From positions 34,537,034 to 34,601,033 of the forward strand of contig CM058231.1 in assembly GCA_030180135.1 (NCBI GenBank): a stretch of 64,000 bases of DNA, in the 5' to 3' direction. The notes beneath the pieces are model-generated. The model did no database searches. It had not been told where the DNA came from and was given only the letters and a program-made list of their open reading frames with translations. Shown piece after piece: positions 40,657 to 51,121 of the stretch. Source of the stretch: Orychophragmus violaceus. Taxonomy: Eukaryota; Streptophyta; Magnoliopsida; Brassicales; Brassicaceae. A program made the translations under genes and the position numbers. Positions within the stretch are counted from its first letter, which is position 1. Each line of letters begins with the position of its first letter.

Positions 40657-42202
40657 CCATTTTTTTGGTAGAGGTCGGGTCGAGTTCGATGGTTGGACGG
40701 AGCTCGATTATGAAATCTGCCAGCACTTGCGCTTTTAGGCACGTCCGAGCTTTGTATTCTATGTCGTACTCGCTAAGTTCGATAGCCCATTTGACCAGTT
40801 GACCTGATTGACTTGGACTGTGAAGGATGGTTCTCAGTGGCTGAGAGGTCATCACTATGATCGAGTGCGATTGAAAGTATGGTCGGAGTTTCCGAGCTGA
40901 TGTCACCAGCGCCAAGGCGAGTTTTTCCATGGCGGGATACCTGGTTTCAGCATCGATTAAGGTCTTACTGATGTAATACACCAGCCGTTGTTCGTTCTGT
41001 TCTTCGCGAACCAGAACTCCACTTACTGCTGCCGTGGAAACAGCTAGGTAGAGGTAGAGGGGTTCCCCTTCTACTGGTTTCGCCAGTATAGGTTGTTCGC
41101 TTAGGTAGGCTTTAAGCTGGGTGAACGCTTCTTCGCACTTTTCATCCCAGAGGAACTTCTTGTTCGCTTTGAGCAGGTGATAGAAGAGCAGACATTTATC
41201 AGTCGACCTCGAGATGAAACGGTTCAGAGCAGCTATTTTGCCAGTCAGGCGCTGGACTTCTCGCGTTGTTCTGGGAGATTTCATCTCTATAAACGTCGCG
41301 ATCTGTTTGGGGTTCGCCTCGATCCCTCTTTCGGTCACTAGGTAACCAAGGAATTCTCCTGAGGGGACCCCGAAGGTACACTTTGCTGGGTTGAGTTTCA
41401 TCCCGTATTTATTGAGAATGATAAAACATTCTTTTAGTTGGGGGATTTGATCCTCATACCTGGAAGATTTGACCAGCATATCGTCGATGTAGACTTCCAT
41501 AGTTTTTCCTAGGAGTCCCGAAAACATCTTGTTGACGAGAGGTTGGTAAGTTGCTCCTGCGTTTTTTAGTCCGAAGGGCATGACTTTGTAGCAGTATGTG
41601 CCTCGATCAGTTATGAACGAAGTCTTTTCTTGGTCCTCGGGGTTCATTAATATTTGATTGTACCTCGAGAAAGCGTCCATGAAGGATAGTAGTTGACGTC
41701 CGGCGGTGGCTTCGACCAGCCGGTCAATATGTGGGAGTGGGAAGCTGTCCTTCGGACATGCTTTGTTGAGATCCGTGAAATCTACACAGACTCTCCACTT
41801 CCCGTTCTTTTTCTTAACCACTACGGGGTTCGCAAGCCAGTCGGGGTACTTGATCTCTCTGATCGATCCAATTTTTAATAATCGATCGACCTCGTCATTG
41901 ACGGCTTGAGCTCGTTCCGGACCTAGTTTTCGACGTTTTTATCTTACCGGTTTGTAGGTTGGGTCGACATTCAGCTCGTGGCTGGTGACGTCGATATTGA
42001 TCCCTTTCATGTTTGCTGAAGACCTAGCAAAGGAGTCGACGTTTTGTTTAAGGAAAGAGACCAGTTCGTTTTTGACTGGCTCTGATAGGTAGATTCCAAT
42101 GCCAACGAGTCTTTCGGGATGAGCATCATCTATGCAAACTTGGGTCGTGAGGTCCTTTGGAGGTCCTATTTGACTCGGGTCATTTGACCTTTTGGTCTGC
42201 AT
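40643..42202 (-). pseudogene. Tat reverse transcriptase and first RNase H, one in-frame stop
   Basis: The linker (42202-41939: LVGIGIYLSEPVKNELVSFL ... INIDVTSHELNVDP) and reverse transcriptase are in one frame, broken by TAA at 41939-41941. After it the frame runs on through KLGPERAQAVNDEVDRLL and PDWLANPVVVKKKNGKWRVC. Motifs: FTDLNKACPKDSFPLPHID, LSFMDAFSRYNQI, YCYKVMPFGLKNA and catalytic YIDDMLVKS. RNase H has EPLYLYLAVSTAAVSGVLV and YPAMEKLALALV. The frame ends at 40643 through the A-run frameshift. Confidence 0.85.
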
Positions 42203-42271
42203 GGTGGCGAGCTCGTCCTCCTTCTGTAATTGCTACGCAAGGGATTTCTCAATCTGCTTGTATCCATTCAT

Positions 42272-42999
42272 CTAGTAATGGCGGGAAATCTTTTGACTTC
42301 CGTACACGGTTTTTACTCCTTTAGGAGTTGGGAATTTTACGCATTGATGGCAGGTCGATGGTACCGCTTTCATGTCGTATATCCATGGTCGGCCTAGAAT
42401 TGCGTTATAGGGAGCTGGCCGATCCACTATGACGAACGCTGTCATTCTTCGGACTCCTCCAGCTATCACTAGGGCGAAGACAGAGCCCATCGAGTACGTT
42501 GTTTCGCCAGCGAACCCTACTAGTGGTGTCTTTTCCTCCACTATCTCGGAGTCGTTGAAGTCCATCTTTTTGAACGCGTCGTAAAAGAGGACATCCACCG
42601 AACTTCCTGTGTCGATCATTATTCTTGAAAGTTCGACATCTCCCACTACTAGACAAACGAGGAGAGCGTCGTCGTGTGGTTTGTCAAGGTTGCCTGTCTC
42701 GCTCTCGTGGAAAATGATCTCGTGGTCTGGACCTATCATTGGGATTTTCCCCCCTTTGTCGGTCTCGACTCTTCTTTGAAGAGCTTTGATTGAATTGACC
42801 GAATCTCAGCAAAGCTTGGAGCCACCGAAGATGAAGTCGATTCGTTTAGGGGGAAGCCCGTACCCCCCCCCCCCCCCTGCAGAGACGAGGGAGATTGATT
42901 CGTGAGCGTAAACTCTTAACGGGAGCCGGAGGTGGAGATAACGCCGAACCTTCCGGGGTGCCGCTCAGGCTGAGCTCGCTGAGAATGAACTCAACTCGC
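42272..42999 (-). pseudogene. Tat protease region with a 15-base G run upstream
   Basis: The retropepsin reads SRIMIDTGSSVDVLFYDAFK, with the D-T-G active site, then NAILGRPWIYDMKAVPSTCH. The frame ends at a TAG at 42272; a second in-frame TAG follows before the 42202 segment. Upstream, near 42863-42877, a run of 15 C (G on the coding strand) sits in a Gly-rich linker just before GLPPKRIDFIFGGSK, a site prone to slippage. Catalytic residues look intact. Confidence 0.75.
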
Positions 43000-45012
43000 T
43001 TCCGCGACCCCTGAGGGAGTGTTTCGGGAGATTACGGCTCCTTTGTCCGTTCTCGTTTATTCTGAGAAGGCCTCTTGGTGTTCGACTCTTTGGTCTGTTT
43101 ACTTTCCTTTTTGTCGGATGGAGTTTCCTCCTCGACTTCGGAGTCTTGTTTGCTTTCGGACTCTCGCTTTTGAGCCTCGGCTTTAGCTCGAGTATAGCAA
43201 TCTTCAGTCGAGTGTCCTCTTTTGTTTTGAAATTCACAAAAATTTTTCTTGTCGAACTCGAATTTCTTCGAGCTCTTCGGGCTCTTGACCGCATTGACGT
43301 TTCCTGATTTACAGGAATCCTTTTTTGAGTTCGAGTTCTACGAGCCCGACGGGTTCTTTTCTTTTCGATGCTTTTCTCTGAGGGCCGTGGTTTCGTCCTC
43401 GAGGCGAGCGAAGGCCGATGCGCGATGAAGGGCGTCATCGAGTGTTTGAGGTTCGCGGACTATTATTTCCTCGCGGAATCTGGTTGAATACCATAGTCCA
43501 CGTCGCAGTGCTTCTATAGCTACTTCGTCTCGTGGGTTTGCGATTTTGGATTTTATTTCCTTAAATCGGTCGATGTACGAGCGAAGCGATTCGTCGGGTT
43601 TTTGAGACGCCAAATAGAGCTGCCTCAGTAGTCTTTTCCTCGATAAAGACAGAGTATTGTTTGAGGAAATCCGTCATGAACTGGAAGTTGTTGATGGACC
43701 TTTCTTCCAGTCCGGCAAACCATTCTAGGGCGGAGCCCGATAGGTTTTCGGCGAAGAGCCTGCAGAAAGCTGGCTCTCTCTCCTCGTCGGTAAGGTATAC
43801 CCTTGCCATTGCTAGCCGGAATGCCCTGATATGGGCTTTCGGGTCCGACTTCCCAGAGAATTCCGGAAATTTAGTTTTCTTGATTTCTCGGATCCTTGCG
43901 AAGGCGATCCGGTCTGTGAACGGCGTTTGTCGCGTTTTTTCGATCACTCGATCGATGTCGTGCGCCGCCCTCGTTTCCATGTGAACTTTCGAGCTTAGAC
44001 TGTTGAACTGGGCCTTAGCCTGTTCGATGTACTATCTAAGCATATCGTGTTCATCGCCTACCGTAGGCGTGAACTGGGCTTGTGCCTGGTTTGACGCTTG
44101 TTCCGGGAAAATGGGGTCGAGGAGATCGATTGTTTGAATCGATCTCGTCTGGTCGACCTGCGGCGTTCGGAACTGTACCGTATTTGACCCGTTAATGGGT
44201 CCCGAGCTCGAGGCGAAAGCAGAGTCTCCTAGTTGCCTCGGCCGGATGTTAAAGTTGTTCGGGAAAAGTGATGGCCCGGGTAATGGTCGGTTCCCTGATC
44301 CGGTTGGATCTGTGACCATTGAACTCGAAGTGCATGGTGTCGGTATCGCGATAGGGGTCATTATAGGGCGGAGGCCGCTACTTGACGTATTAGCGAAACT
44401 TCCCAACGCTTCCGGGGGAGTTACTACCTGGGAGAAGTCCAAGCGTGTACACGGTGGAGGACTTATGGGGGTTTGTGGATCATGTGCTGACCTACCCCCC
44501 TGGTTTTGGCTGGATAGCTCTTCGAGACGGGCGTTAATGCGCCTTTCTTGTTCATCGAGCTGCGCGGCCAGAGAGCGGTTCGCGATCTCTTGGGCCCGTG
44601 CACTTGCCTCGTTGTTCCTCGTTCGGTTTACCAGCAGGCTTAACATCGAACGGATTTCAGCGAGATCATCTGGGCCTTGTCACTGTGGAGCAGAAGGCAG
44701 TGGTGAGTTAGGTCTGGTTATTCCAGATCCACCTCCAGGGGTGGGAATCGAATTGTTTCTCACCCACACCCAGTTTCTGCTCGGATCGTTTGTTCCTGAC
44801 AAAACATTTGTCGGAGTCTGGCTCGTCTCGATCGTTTGGGCGACTAAGCCGGCTGGTGCCGAGGTCGTGGAGACTGAGGTAGAGCTCGTCAACACGCCAT
44901 CGGTCTGACCCATGATTCTTACCCCGGTGGTTTTCTGAGGAACGTTGTCGACCGTTTGAGGGTGGTCGACTGGTGGTGTGGCGCTGGGAGAGCCAGATTG
45001 GTCGGGATTCAT
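43000..45012 (-). pseudogene. Tat gag, two in-frame stops and a frameshift
   Basis: The N-terminal region (MNPDQSGSPSATPP...) is low-complexity and ends at a TGA (44680). The same frame continues to a TAG (44032) and again into the capsid domain: FPEFSGKSDPKAHIRAFRLA, LFAENLSGSALEWFAGLEE, FMTDFLKQYSVF. Near 43610 the frame slips (QKPDESLRSYIDRFKEIK continues in the next frame). Beyond, a CX6GHX4C-like zinc element (CEFQNKRGHSTEDC) can be read around 43200-43250 in yet another stretch of frame. All parts of a Tat gag are present, but as one broken frame. Confidence 0.8.
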
Positions 45013-45063
45013 CTCGATCTATCGGATCTAAGATCTGATTCTTAAGACAGGAAAACTATAGAT

Positions 45064-45083
45064 AGTCCCCACAGTCGGCGCCA
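45064..45083 (-). other. primer binding site of the Tat element
   Basis: Minus strand TGGCGCCGACTGTGGGGACT, 2 bp from the 5' LTR. The length and position fit a tRNA primer site; I do not assign the tRNA. Confidence 0.75.
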
Positions 45084-45085
45084 AA

Positions 45086-45621
45086 TGTGAGATCCGGGAT
45101 TCACACTAAGAATTTGTATTCGTGGATTTGGACTTTAGGATATAGAAATGGTATAGTTTCCTATGAATCAAAGACTTTATTGAGATTGATCGTCGAGATA
45201 GAACAAACACGATCGAAAAGAGAGTACAAAGTATGATGACCGAGCTATCTAGTCGAAGTGTTCTAAGTTAAGGTTGGAATGTCTTGAGTGAATCGCCACT
45301 TCTTCTTTAAAAAGTCTCGAATTTGACCTTCTTGTTCCGATATTTCGGCCTTGCCTTCATAACGATCTCCGAGATTTACGTGGATCAGTTGAACCGACGA
45401 AGACCGAGTTGCTCTATCTCCACGTCATCTGCTGCCGAGCTCGAGCTCGATCGCCTCTTACTTCGGCATCGCTTGGGCCTTGTCAAAGTGTCATTCGTTT
45501 GGGCCCAACAAATGAATCGGCTCGTCTCTTTATCTTTGATTCTAGAACGGGCTCATAAATATGGGCCTTTGTTTTACTTGTTAATGGGCCGGATTTCCTA
45601 GAGGGAAATCCAGTACCAACA
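45086..45621 (-). repeat. 5' LTR of the Tat element
   Basis: 536 bp, TGTGAGATCC to GTACCAACA, partner of 33970-34506; followed by the target-duplication copy TAGAT. Confidence 0.92.
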
Positions 45622-45626
45622 TAGAT

Positions 45627-46424
45627 GTAATCATTAAAACGAACGTAATTCATGAAATATAATAACACAATTAGCACTCAATTTCTAGTTTCAAAAACTA
45701 AAATTTTTAGAACCAAAATTTATTAGTAATTTAAACCAAAATACAAAATACAATAGTAGAATTCAATAGTATTTTAAGTTCTTGCAATGGAACATAAGCA
45801 CCAATGAATTTATATAACATACTTAAAACATATGATTTACATACCTATATTAAGATAGGGTCCATTAAAGTAAATCATATTCGGTTTATATTTTTTTGTC
45901 ATCTTATTTTTTATATACCCATGCTAATTTTCATAATTTATATACACATTACATTTTATTTTATTTAACATCTCAATACTATTTTTTTTTACAATTTGTT
46001 ATATTAAATTTCCATGTGATTACTCTACTATCATGGAGATTACATTATTTTGATATTAAAATTAACATTAACCAAATTAATTTAGATGAGCTTCTATATG
46101 ATATTTAAATGATGTAATAAAAAAACATTTAATTATGGACATCAGGGTTGTAAACATTAATGTTAAATATGTTTTTTAAAGAAACACAAAGACGATTATA
46201 TGATCATCTAACCCCAAAAAATAATAATGTTTATTAAGGTCTTCTAAAAAGATACATCATTTAGAATATCTTGAACAAAAAAAAAAAATTTCTTCAGGAT
46301 ATTGGTCAGGCACGGGATTTGGAAAGCTACAAAATAGAAAACAATATGTGAATTCAGAAAAACATATAAAGACTATTACACAATGAGTTGCATTAGGGTT
46401 ATGGCAAAATTCTGTTGAGAAATC
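45627..46424. other. AT-rich DNA, nothing recognised
   Basis: About 800 bp of AT-rich sequence continuing the host DNA interrupted at 33969. No coding frame, repeat family or regulatory element recognised. Confidence 0.4.
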
Positions 46425-47574
46425 AATTAACATCTGTAATGTTGGTCTGATCGTACATAATTGTTGACGTCTTTCTTCTCCTTTGAGCCAAGTTATACAT
46501 ATTTATATAATTCCAACAAACAAAGACCATTAACATTGTAAACAATATAGAAATCAAAAGTCTCCTCAATACTAAATCCAAATATGTAATAGAAAATTTG
46601 TTGATTCTTTAAAAAAACAAAATTATATTTTTAAATCATACCAATTTCGTGCTTTATATAGAAGCAACGGAGAATAACAAATACATGTTTAGCATCTTCC
46701 TTCCAAAGCCTCTTTGTTAGTTCCTTAGCATCTTCCCCGAATATTAAATACTGAACACTCCGGAGGCTAGAAAAATGAATGCATTTCAAAAATAATTATC
46801 AGAGAAAAACCAAAACCACATAAGTGAGAAAGGTTATAGGCATTTATTTAACTAACCTTAGGTCGCGAATTGTAAACTCCAGCTTTGGTCCTGTCCAATA
46901 AGGTTCAAGGAACCCAACACGAGTAACAACACCAAGGACATCTATAATCGATGAAATAAATTCATTAAGAGTCTACTGATTTAATCTATTTAGTTAAAAG
47001 TATAGATGTATATCATACATGCAAAAACAGAATTAGTATAATATGATAAACAAAACAAATGTATATACTAAACGTTACATATAGGGTACTCATCACAGAC
47101 TCTCCCGTCTAACATATCTAGAATCGATTCAAATTGCATAAAATGACCTTCTGGAATATTATCTTAAATGAGGCAGAAAGTCGTGTTTAACCCGAATATG
47201 AGCTGGAAATCGTGAGACGTTATATATAAATATAATAGTGCTTGTACAACTCGAGCATCCGCAAGTTTAAACCAACGACCCTCAAACCATGTACATTAAC
47301 GAAATTTCTCAATAAAAGGTTCAGGAACGATAGCCTCTATTTGGGTACCCTAAATAAATAAACGAATACCGTAATCAAACATGCAGTAGCAAAATAAGCA
47401 AAACAGATTAAAGAGGAAATGGTTGATTACCTCCTCATCAACCAAAAGCATTCGGATTTGTGGTTGAGCAGACCTAACACACATCCAAACACGCAGAAGA
47501 AGAACTTTTAGGTCCCAAAAGCAAGGAATAAAGTTGTTGATGCGTGAAATTTTCTTGAAAGTTTGTGGAGCCAT
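46425..47574 (-). pseudogene. OB-fold (DUF223, RPA-like) gene copy A
   Basis: Plant DUF223 proteins have an OB fold like the DNA-binding parts of replication protein A; most have no known role. Exon 1 (47574-47431) reads NFIPCFWDLKVLLLRVWMC ... QIRMLLVDEE, with donor GTAATC. Exon 2 starts at 47349 as GTQIEAIVPEPFIEKFR, then meets an in-frame TAA. WFEGRWFKLADARVV follows, and a second TAA. Later exons (46960-46870, 46770-46660 and ~46490-46430) read DVLGVVTRVGF, GPKLEFTIRDL, RSVQYLIFGEDAKELTKRL and ITWLKGEE, the last with mixed frames. The two stops in exon 2 make a functional protein unlikely. Confidence 0.65.
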
Positions 47575-48027
47575 AGTTTAAAATCAGAGAAATTAGCGCA
47601 GAAACTAGATTGAAAGGAACTTTATTTTCTCTCAGTAAGAGATAAGAAAATGAAGCGTTTTAGGGTTTTTAAATTTAATAGTTTTCAAAATTGTTGAGTA
47701 AAAGGTGTGAACAACTAAATGATAACCATTGAATTAATAATAGTAAAAGGTGTAAAAATGTGAAGTCAAACTCATTGGTTTATGAATAACTATTGGGCCA
47801 AAACCACTTATGATATTTTTTTCTCTTAGACCAAAATTTATACTTTCGAATCACACTAAGAAATGCCAATAAGAATGACTAAAGAATTCTTATTCTCTAT
47901 AAACCCAATACAATTTTCTTATATTTAGATTTAAAATTAGTATTTTATAAGTTTCTAAACATATATGATCTCCTTAAAATTAGTATTTTATAAGTTTCTT
48001 AACATATAAATCAAATTAGTAGATGTT

Positions 48028-49152
48028 TTACAAATACCTCTGCACTAAGTCACGAAATTCTTCAACTTCATACGCGTCAAACCGTAACTTAGAAACCCGT
48101 AATTAGTATTCTCCAATCTTACCAACCCTAACCCAGAAATACTTATAATCAAATGTTATTTTAAAATAACTGGAACAAATATATAAAATGTTTGGAAATC
48201 TTTCATACCACCACTATCTTTGACAATGTTAAAGCATTGGAATAAGCAGAACAATATCTCATTCGGACTTTTGGCCCATGCCGTCACCAAACTAATAGCT
48301 AGATCTCCATTGAAGACACAATCTAATGCATTGTTTCTGCCAATAATAAGTACAAATAAGATTCTCTATATTCAAAGAATATTCTTCATCTAAATAAATG
48401 GTATTTCTACTTACTCCAAATCATTAATTGCCAATTTTACTTGAAGACGCCTCCAGAAATAAGTTTCCCGGTCATTGGTATGAAAAACTGGATTTCTTTC
48501 AAAGCCATCAATTCCAAGAACAACACCAATTAAATCTATACCTCAAACAACACCAAACAAATGAATAACCTACTCTAATAAATAATAGTATTCCAGACCA
48601 ATATTATAATATGTTCAACAAAAATATACCAATTGGATATATGCTAGTTATACTGCCATTTGAAACGGCATTTATAGGCTTCAAGTCTAAGTAGTGTTTA
48701 CCATTAAGGAATGAAATTCTCCATATTATACTCGAACGGATTCGACACAATAAACTATATGTCAAGCAGCGTGACATCGGCCTATCAACGATAAGAACGT
48801 TATCCCATTGAATCCAGAGGACTTCAGATTTTAAGAGCCACTCGAAAATTTCAACAAAATCACACCGTAATTGTCCTTCTATCCTTTGACCCTATTTGTT
48901 ATAAAGTGAATCATACAGAAAACTTCAAATACCGTAAGAACAAAGTTGATCTAACCACTATTAGAATGAAAATATGTACACATACAGTTATAATATTAAA
49001 AGAGACATGTTCACCCACCAATAATAGTTTGATGGTTTTGGCGGTTATAACATCTTCGAACATCCAACACCGAAGGACCTTCAATCTCAAACTCCATTTG
49101 GTGGTAGACTTGTTGATCTCTAAAAGTAACTGGTATTACCTTTGGGCCATTG
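48028..49152 (-). pseudogene. OB-fold (DUF223, RPA-like) gene copy C, divergent
   Basis: Related to its two neighbours but more divergent. Near 49120-49010 it reads LLLEINKSTTKWSLRLKVLR ... TIKLLLVGE after a start codon at 49152 that is followed by an in-frame TAA four codons on. Further exons carry FVEIFEWLLKSEVLWIQWDN (~48880), LDLKPINAVSNGSITSIYPI (~48630), DLIGVVLGIDGFERNPVFHT (~48530-48430), NNALDCVFNGDLAISLVTAW (~48340-48220) and a last exon DAYEVEEFRDLVQRYL with stop at 48030-48028. Most exons are open, so an alternative start could rescue it, but I call it a probable pseudogene. Confidence 0.5.
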
Positions 49153-50011
49153 TTTTTTAGAATAAAAATCGAGGACAGAAAAATTGGAGGACTGAAATAA
49201 AGTTAAATTAGAAAACGTTTCGTGCCTAGGGTTTTAAAATAAATACTCTCCACGATTCCAGGAAGTCACAATTGTGTATATATTTTATCTAAAGTAAAAT
49301 AATGAAACTTTAAAATTATATTTTTAAAATTAAACATTAATTGTTAACAATTTATTCTGCTAAAATATATATATCAAACTATATAGATTTTCAATAAAAT
49401 ATTGCGATATGTTTAAGGATTGATTTGAATAATATTAACAATTTTAAAACAATAGAATTAGTATACTCTTAACCATTTATATATTGTTAAGATATTGAGT
49501 TGATTTGATCCGGAATAATAAATGGAAATTTCTATTTGTTTAGATTCATTTGAAATGTTTCAGATTCGCTAAACCGTTTTATTATTATACAACTCCGTCT
49601 GTAACCAAATGTTAAATGTCTATTTAGACTAACAAATTATACCTTAATTCTTCGCATATTCTCTCATATCGATTTCTCATAGACATGTACTTTTGTAAAA
49701 ATATATTTTAAACTTTGTAAAATAAGTTTGTCCAAATAGCTAAATATATTAATCTAATTAAGTGATTATGTTACTGATAAAGAAACCCATACACATTACT
49801 GATATATAGATTTATTATGAAAACATTAAAAATCAACTGATACCAAGTAATAAAAATGCTCAAGGTCTACAAATTTCGATTCATAATTTAGAAGATGAAA
49901 TGCTCCATACGATCTTTTACTCAGGAACCGGATCTAGAAATCTACAAAAAGAGAAATACATGTATTACTCCTCCATATATAAATTCAAGATCAATACATG
50001 AATTCAATTTT
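49153..50011. other. AT-rich spacer between DUF223 copies
   Basis: Very AT-rich; no coding frame or repeat family recognised. It probably contains 3' and 5' flanks of the neighbouring copies. Confidence 0.4.
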
Positions 50012-51121
50012 CTATGTACACAACCTGTTGAGGAACTGAACAAAGTCAGGATTGTTAGTTTGATCATAGACTATTGTCGAAAGCTCTTCTTCTCCTTTAA
50101 GCCAAGTAAAACCTAAATAAATACAACAAAGAACAAAACTTCTTAAAAATTTATAGAATGCAAAAAATTCTATATGAATCAATCATACGCCATAAAACTT
50201 AATACATACTAAAATAATTTTCATCCGATCACACTTAAAATTACAATTCTTACCCGCTTCATGTCTAATGAAGAAACATCTAAGAATCACGAAGACATGT
50301 TTTTCGGCATCATCTGAAAACCCTTTTATCAACTCCTCACCATCTCTACCAATGAATAAACATTGAACGCTCCGGAGACTAATTAAAAAAGTTGTTAACT
50401 ATTATTAGAGACAAAAGCCAAAAAAACACATCAAAATATAAGATTAAGATCGCCTAACTTTATATCTCGAATGGTAAATTGCAACTTTGGTCCTGCCCAA
50501 TAGTTTTGAAGCTTTCCAACATGGGTTACAACACCAACAACATCTATAAAGTGGAAAAATAAATTAGAAAAACATGTAAATAACATGTCTATCATCATTC
50601 AAAGCACAATATTGATGTTTAACATACTTTTAGGATACGGATCATAAGCCCTCCGATCTAGGATATCTGAAATCGATGTGTAAATAATAACACGAACATC
50701 CGGAATATCATGATAAGTCACACAAAAATATGTATATGATGTCAAAACCAGCTTGAAGTTGTGAGGAGTCAAGGACATATATTCTGGTGAAACAACTACT
50801 TGAGGATTTGTAAGGTTAAACCAACGACTCTCGAACCAAGTTGAATCAATAAATTTGTCAACGTCAGAAGCATGAACGACGGCCTCGGTCTTAATACCCA
50901 AAATTCCAGAATTACTCATTCAATAAAACATGCAAGAACAAAAGTTAAGAAACGAAAATGGAAAAAGATATTACCTCTTGAACAACTAAAATCATTGACA
51001 ATTTTTTTTCTCCAACGGTAGAAGCACACATCCATATACGCAGCAGAAAAACTTTAATATCCAAAACAAATGGGACATGGTTTTTGATCTCAGAAAGTTT
51101 TCGGATAACCGGAAGACACAT
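50012..51121 (-). CDS. OB-fold (DUF223, RPA-like) gene copy B, apparently intact
   Basis: Five exons join in phase: 51121-50975, 50889-50628, 50543-50459, 50378-50254 and 50112-50012, giving 720 nt, 239 residues plus stop. Readable segments are PFVLDIKVFLLRIWMC, TEAVVHASDVDKFIDSTWFE, WFNLTNPQVVVSPEYMSLTP, GVVTHVGKLQNYWAGPKLQF, RSVQCLFIGRDGEELIKGFS, HVFVILRCFFIRHEAG and FTWLKGEEELSTIVYDQTN. The family is plant-specific with an OB fold related to RPA70; nucleic-acid binding is likely, the role unknown. One doubt: the exon 2 acceptor I use (ATTAAG) lies three codons later than in copy A, where an AG stands before the GTQIEA segment; in copy B that AG is not present. The alternative boundary would not change the frame. 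Confidence 0.65.

Larger units (their letters stand above)
33970..45621 (-). mobile_element. Tat-lineage Ty3/gypsy LTR retrotransposon, full length, with antisense gene
   Basis: 11652 bp bounded by LTRs 33970-34506 and 45086-45621 and by a perfect target duplication TAGAT (33965-33969, 45622-45626). Minus-strand order: 5' LTR, primer site, gag, protease, reverse transcriptase, RNase H, a second RNase H of the NNEAEYEAL type, integrase, a ~4.2-kb 3' region and 3' LTR. The double RNase H and the FTDLNKACPKDSFPLPHID reverse transcriptase mark the Tat lineage. The LTRs differ at about seven sites and one gap in 537 bp. gag-pol has at least five in-frame stops and three frameshifts, while a spliced gene on the opposite strand in the 3' region is unbroken. 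Confidence 0.93.

Noticed and set aside
41880..41890. ATCGATCGAC in the Tat pol as another copy of the shared CGATCG motif
   Set aside because: Single occurrence inside a conserved coding segment, not paired and without the GCGA tail; explained by the codons there.
42965..43438. 157-codon Arg/Ser-rich frame in the Tat gag region
   Set aside because: It is a shadow of the true gag frame, which in the adjacent reading shows the zinc element CEFQNKRGHSTEDC.
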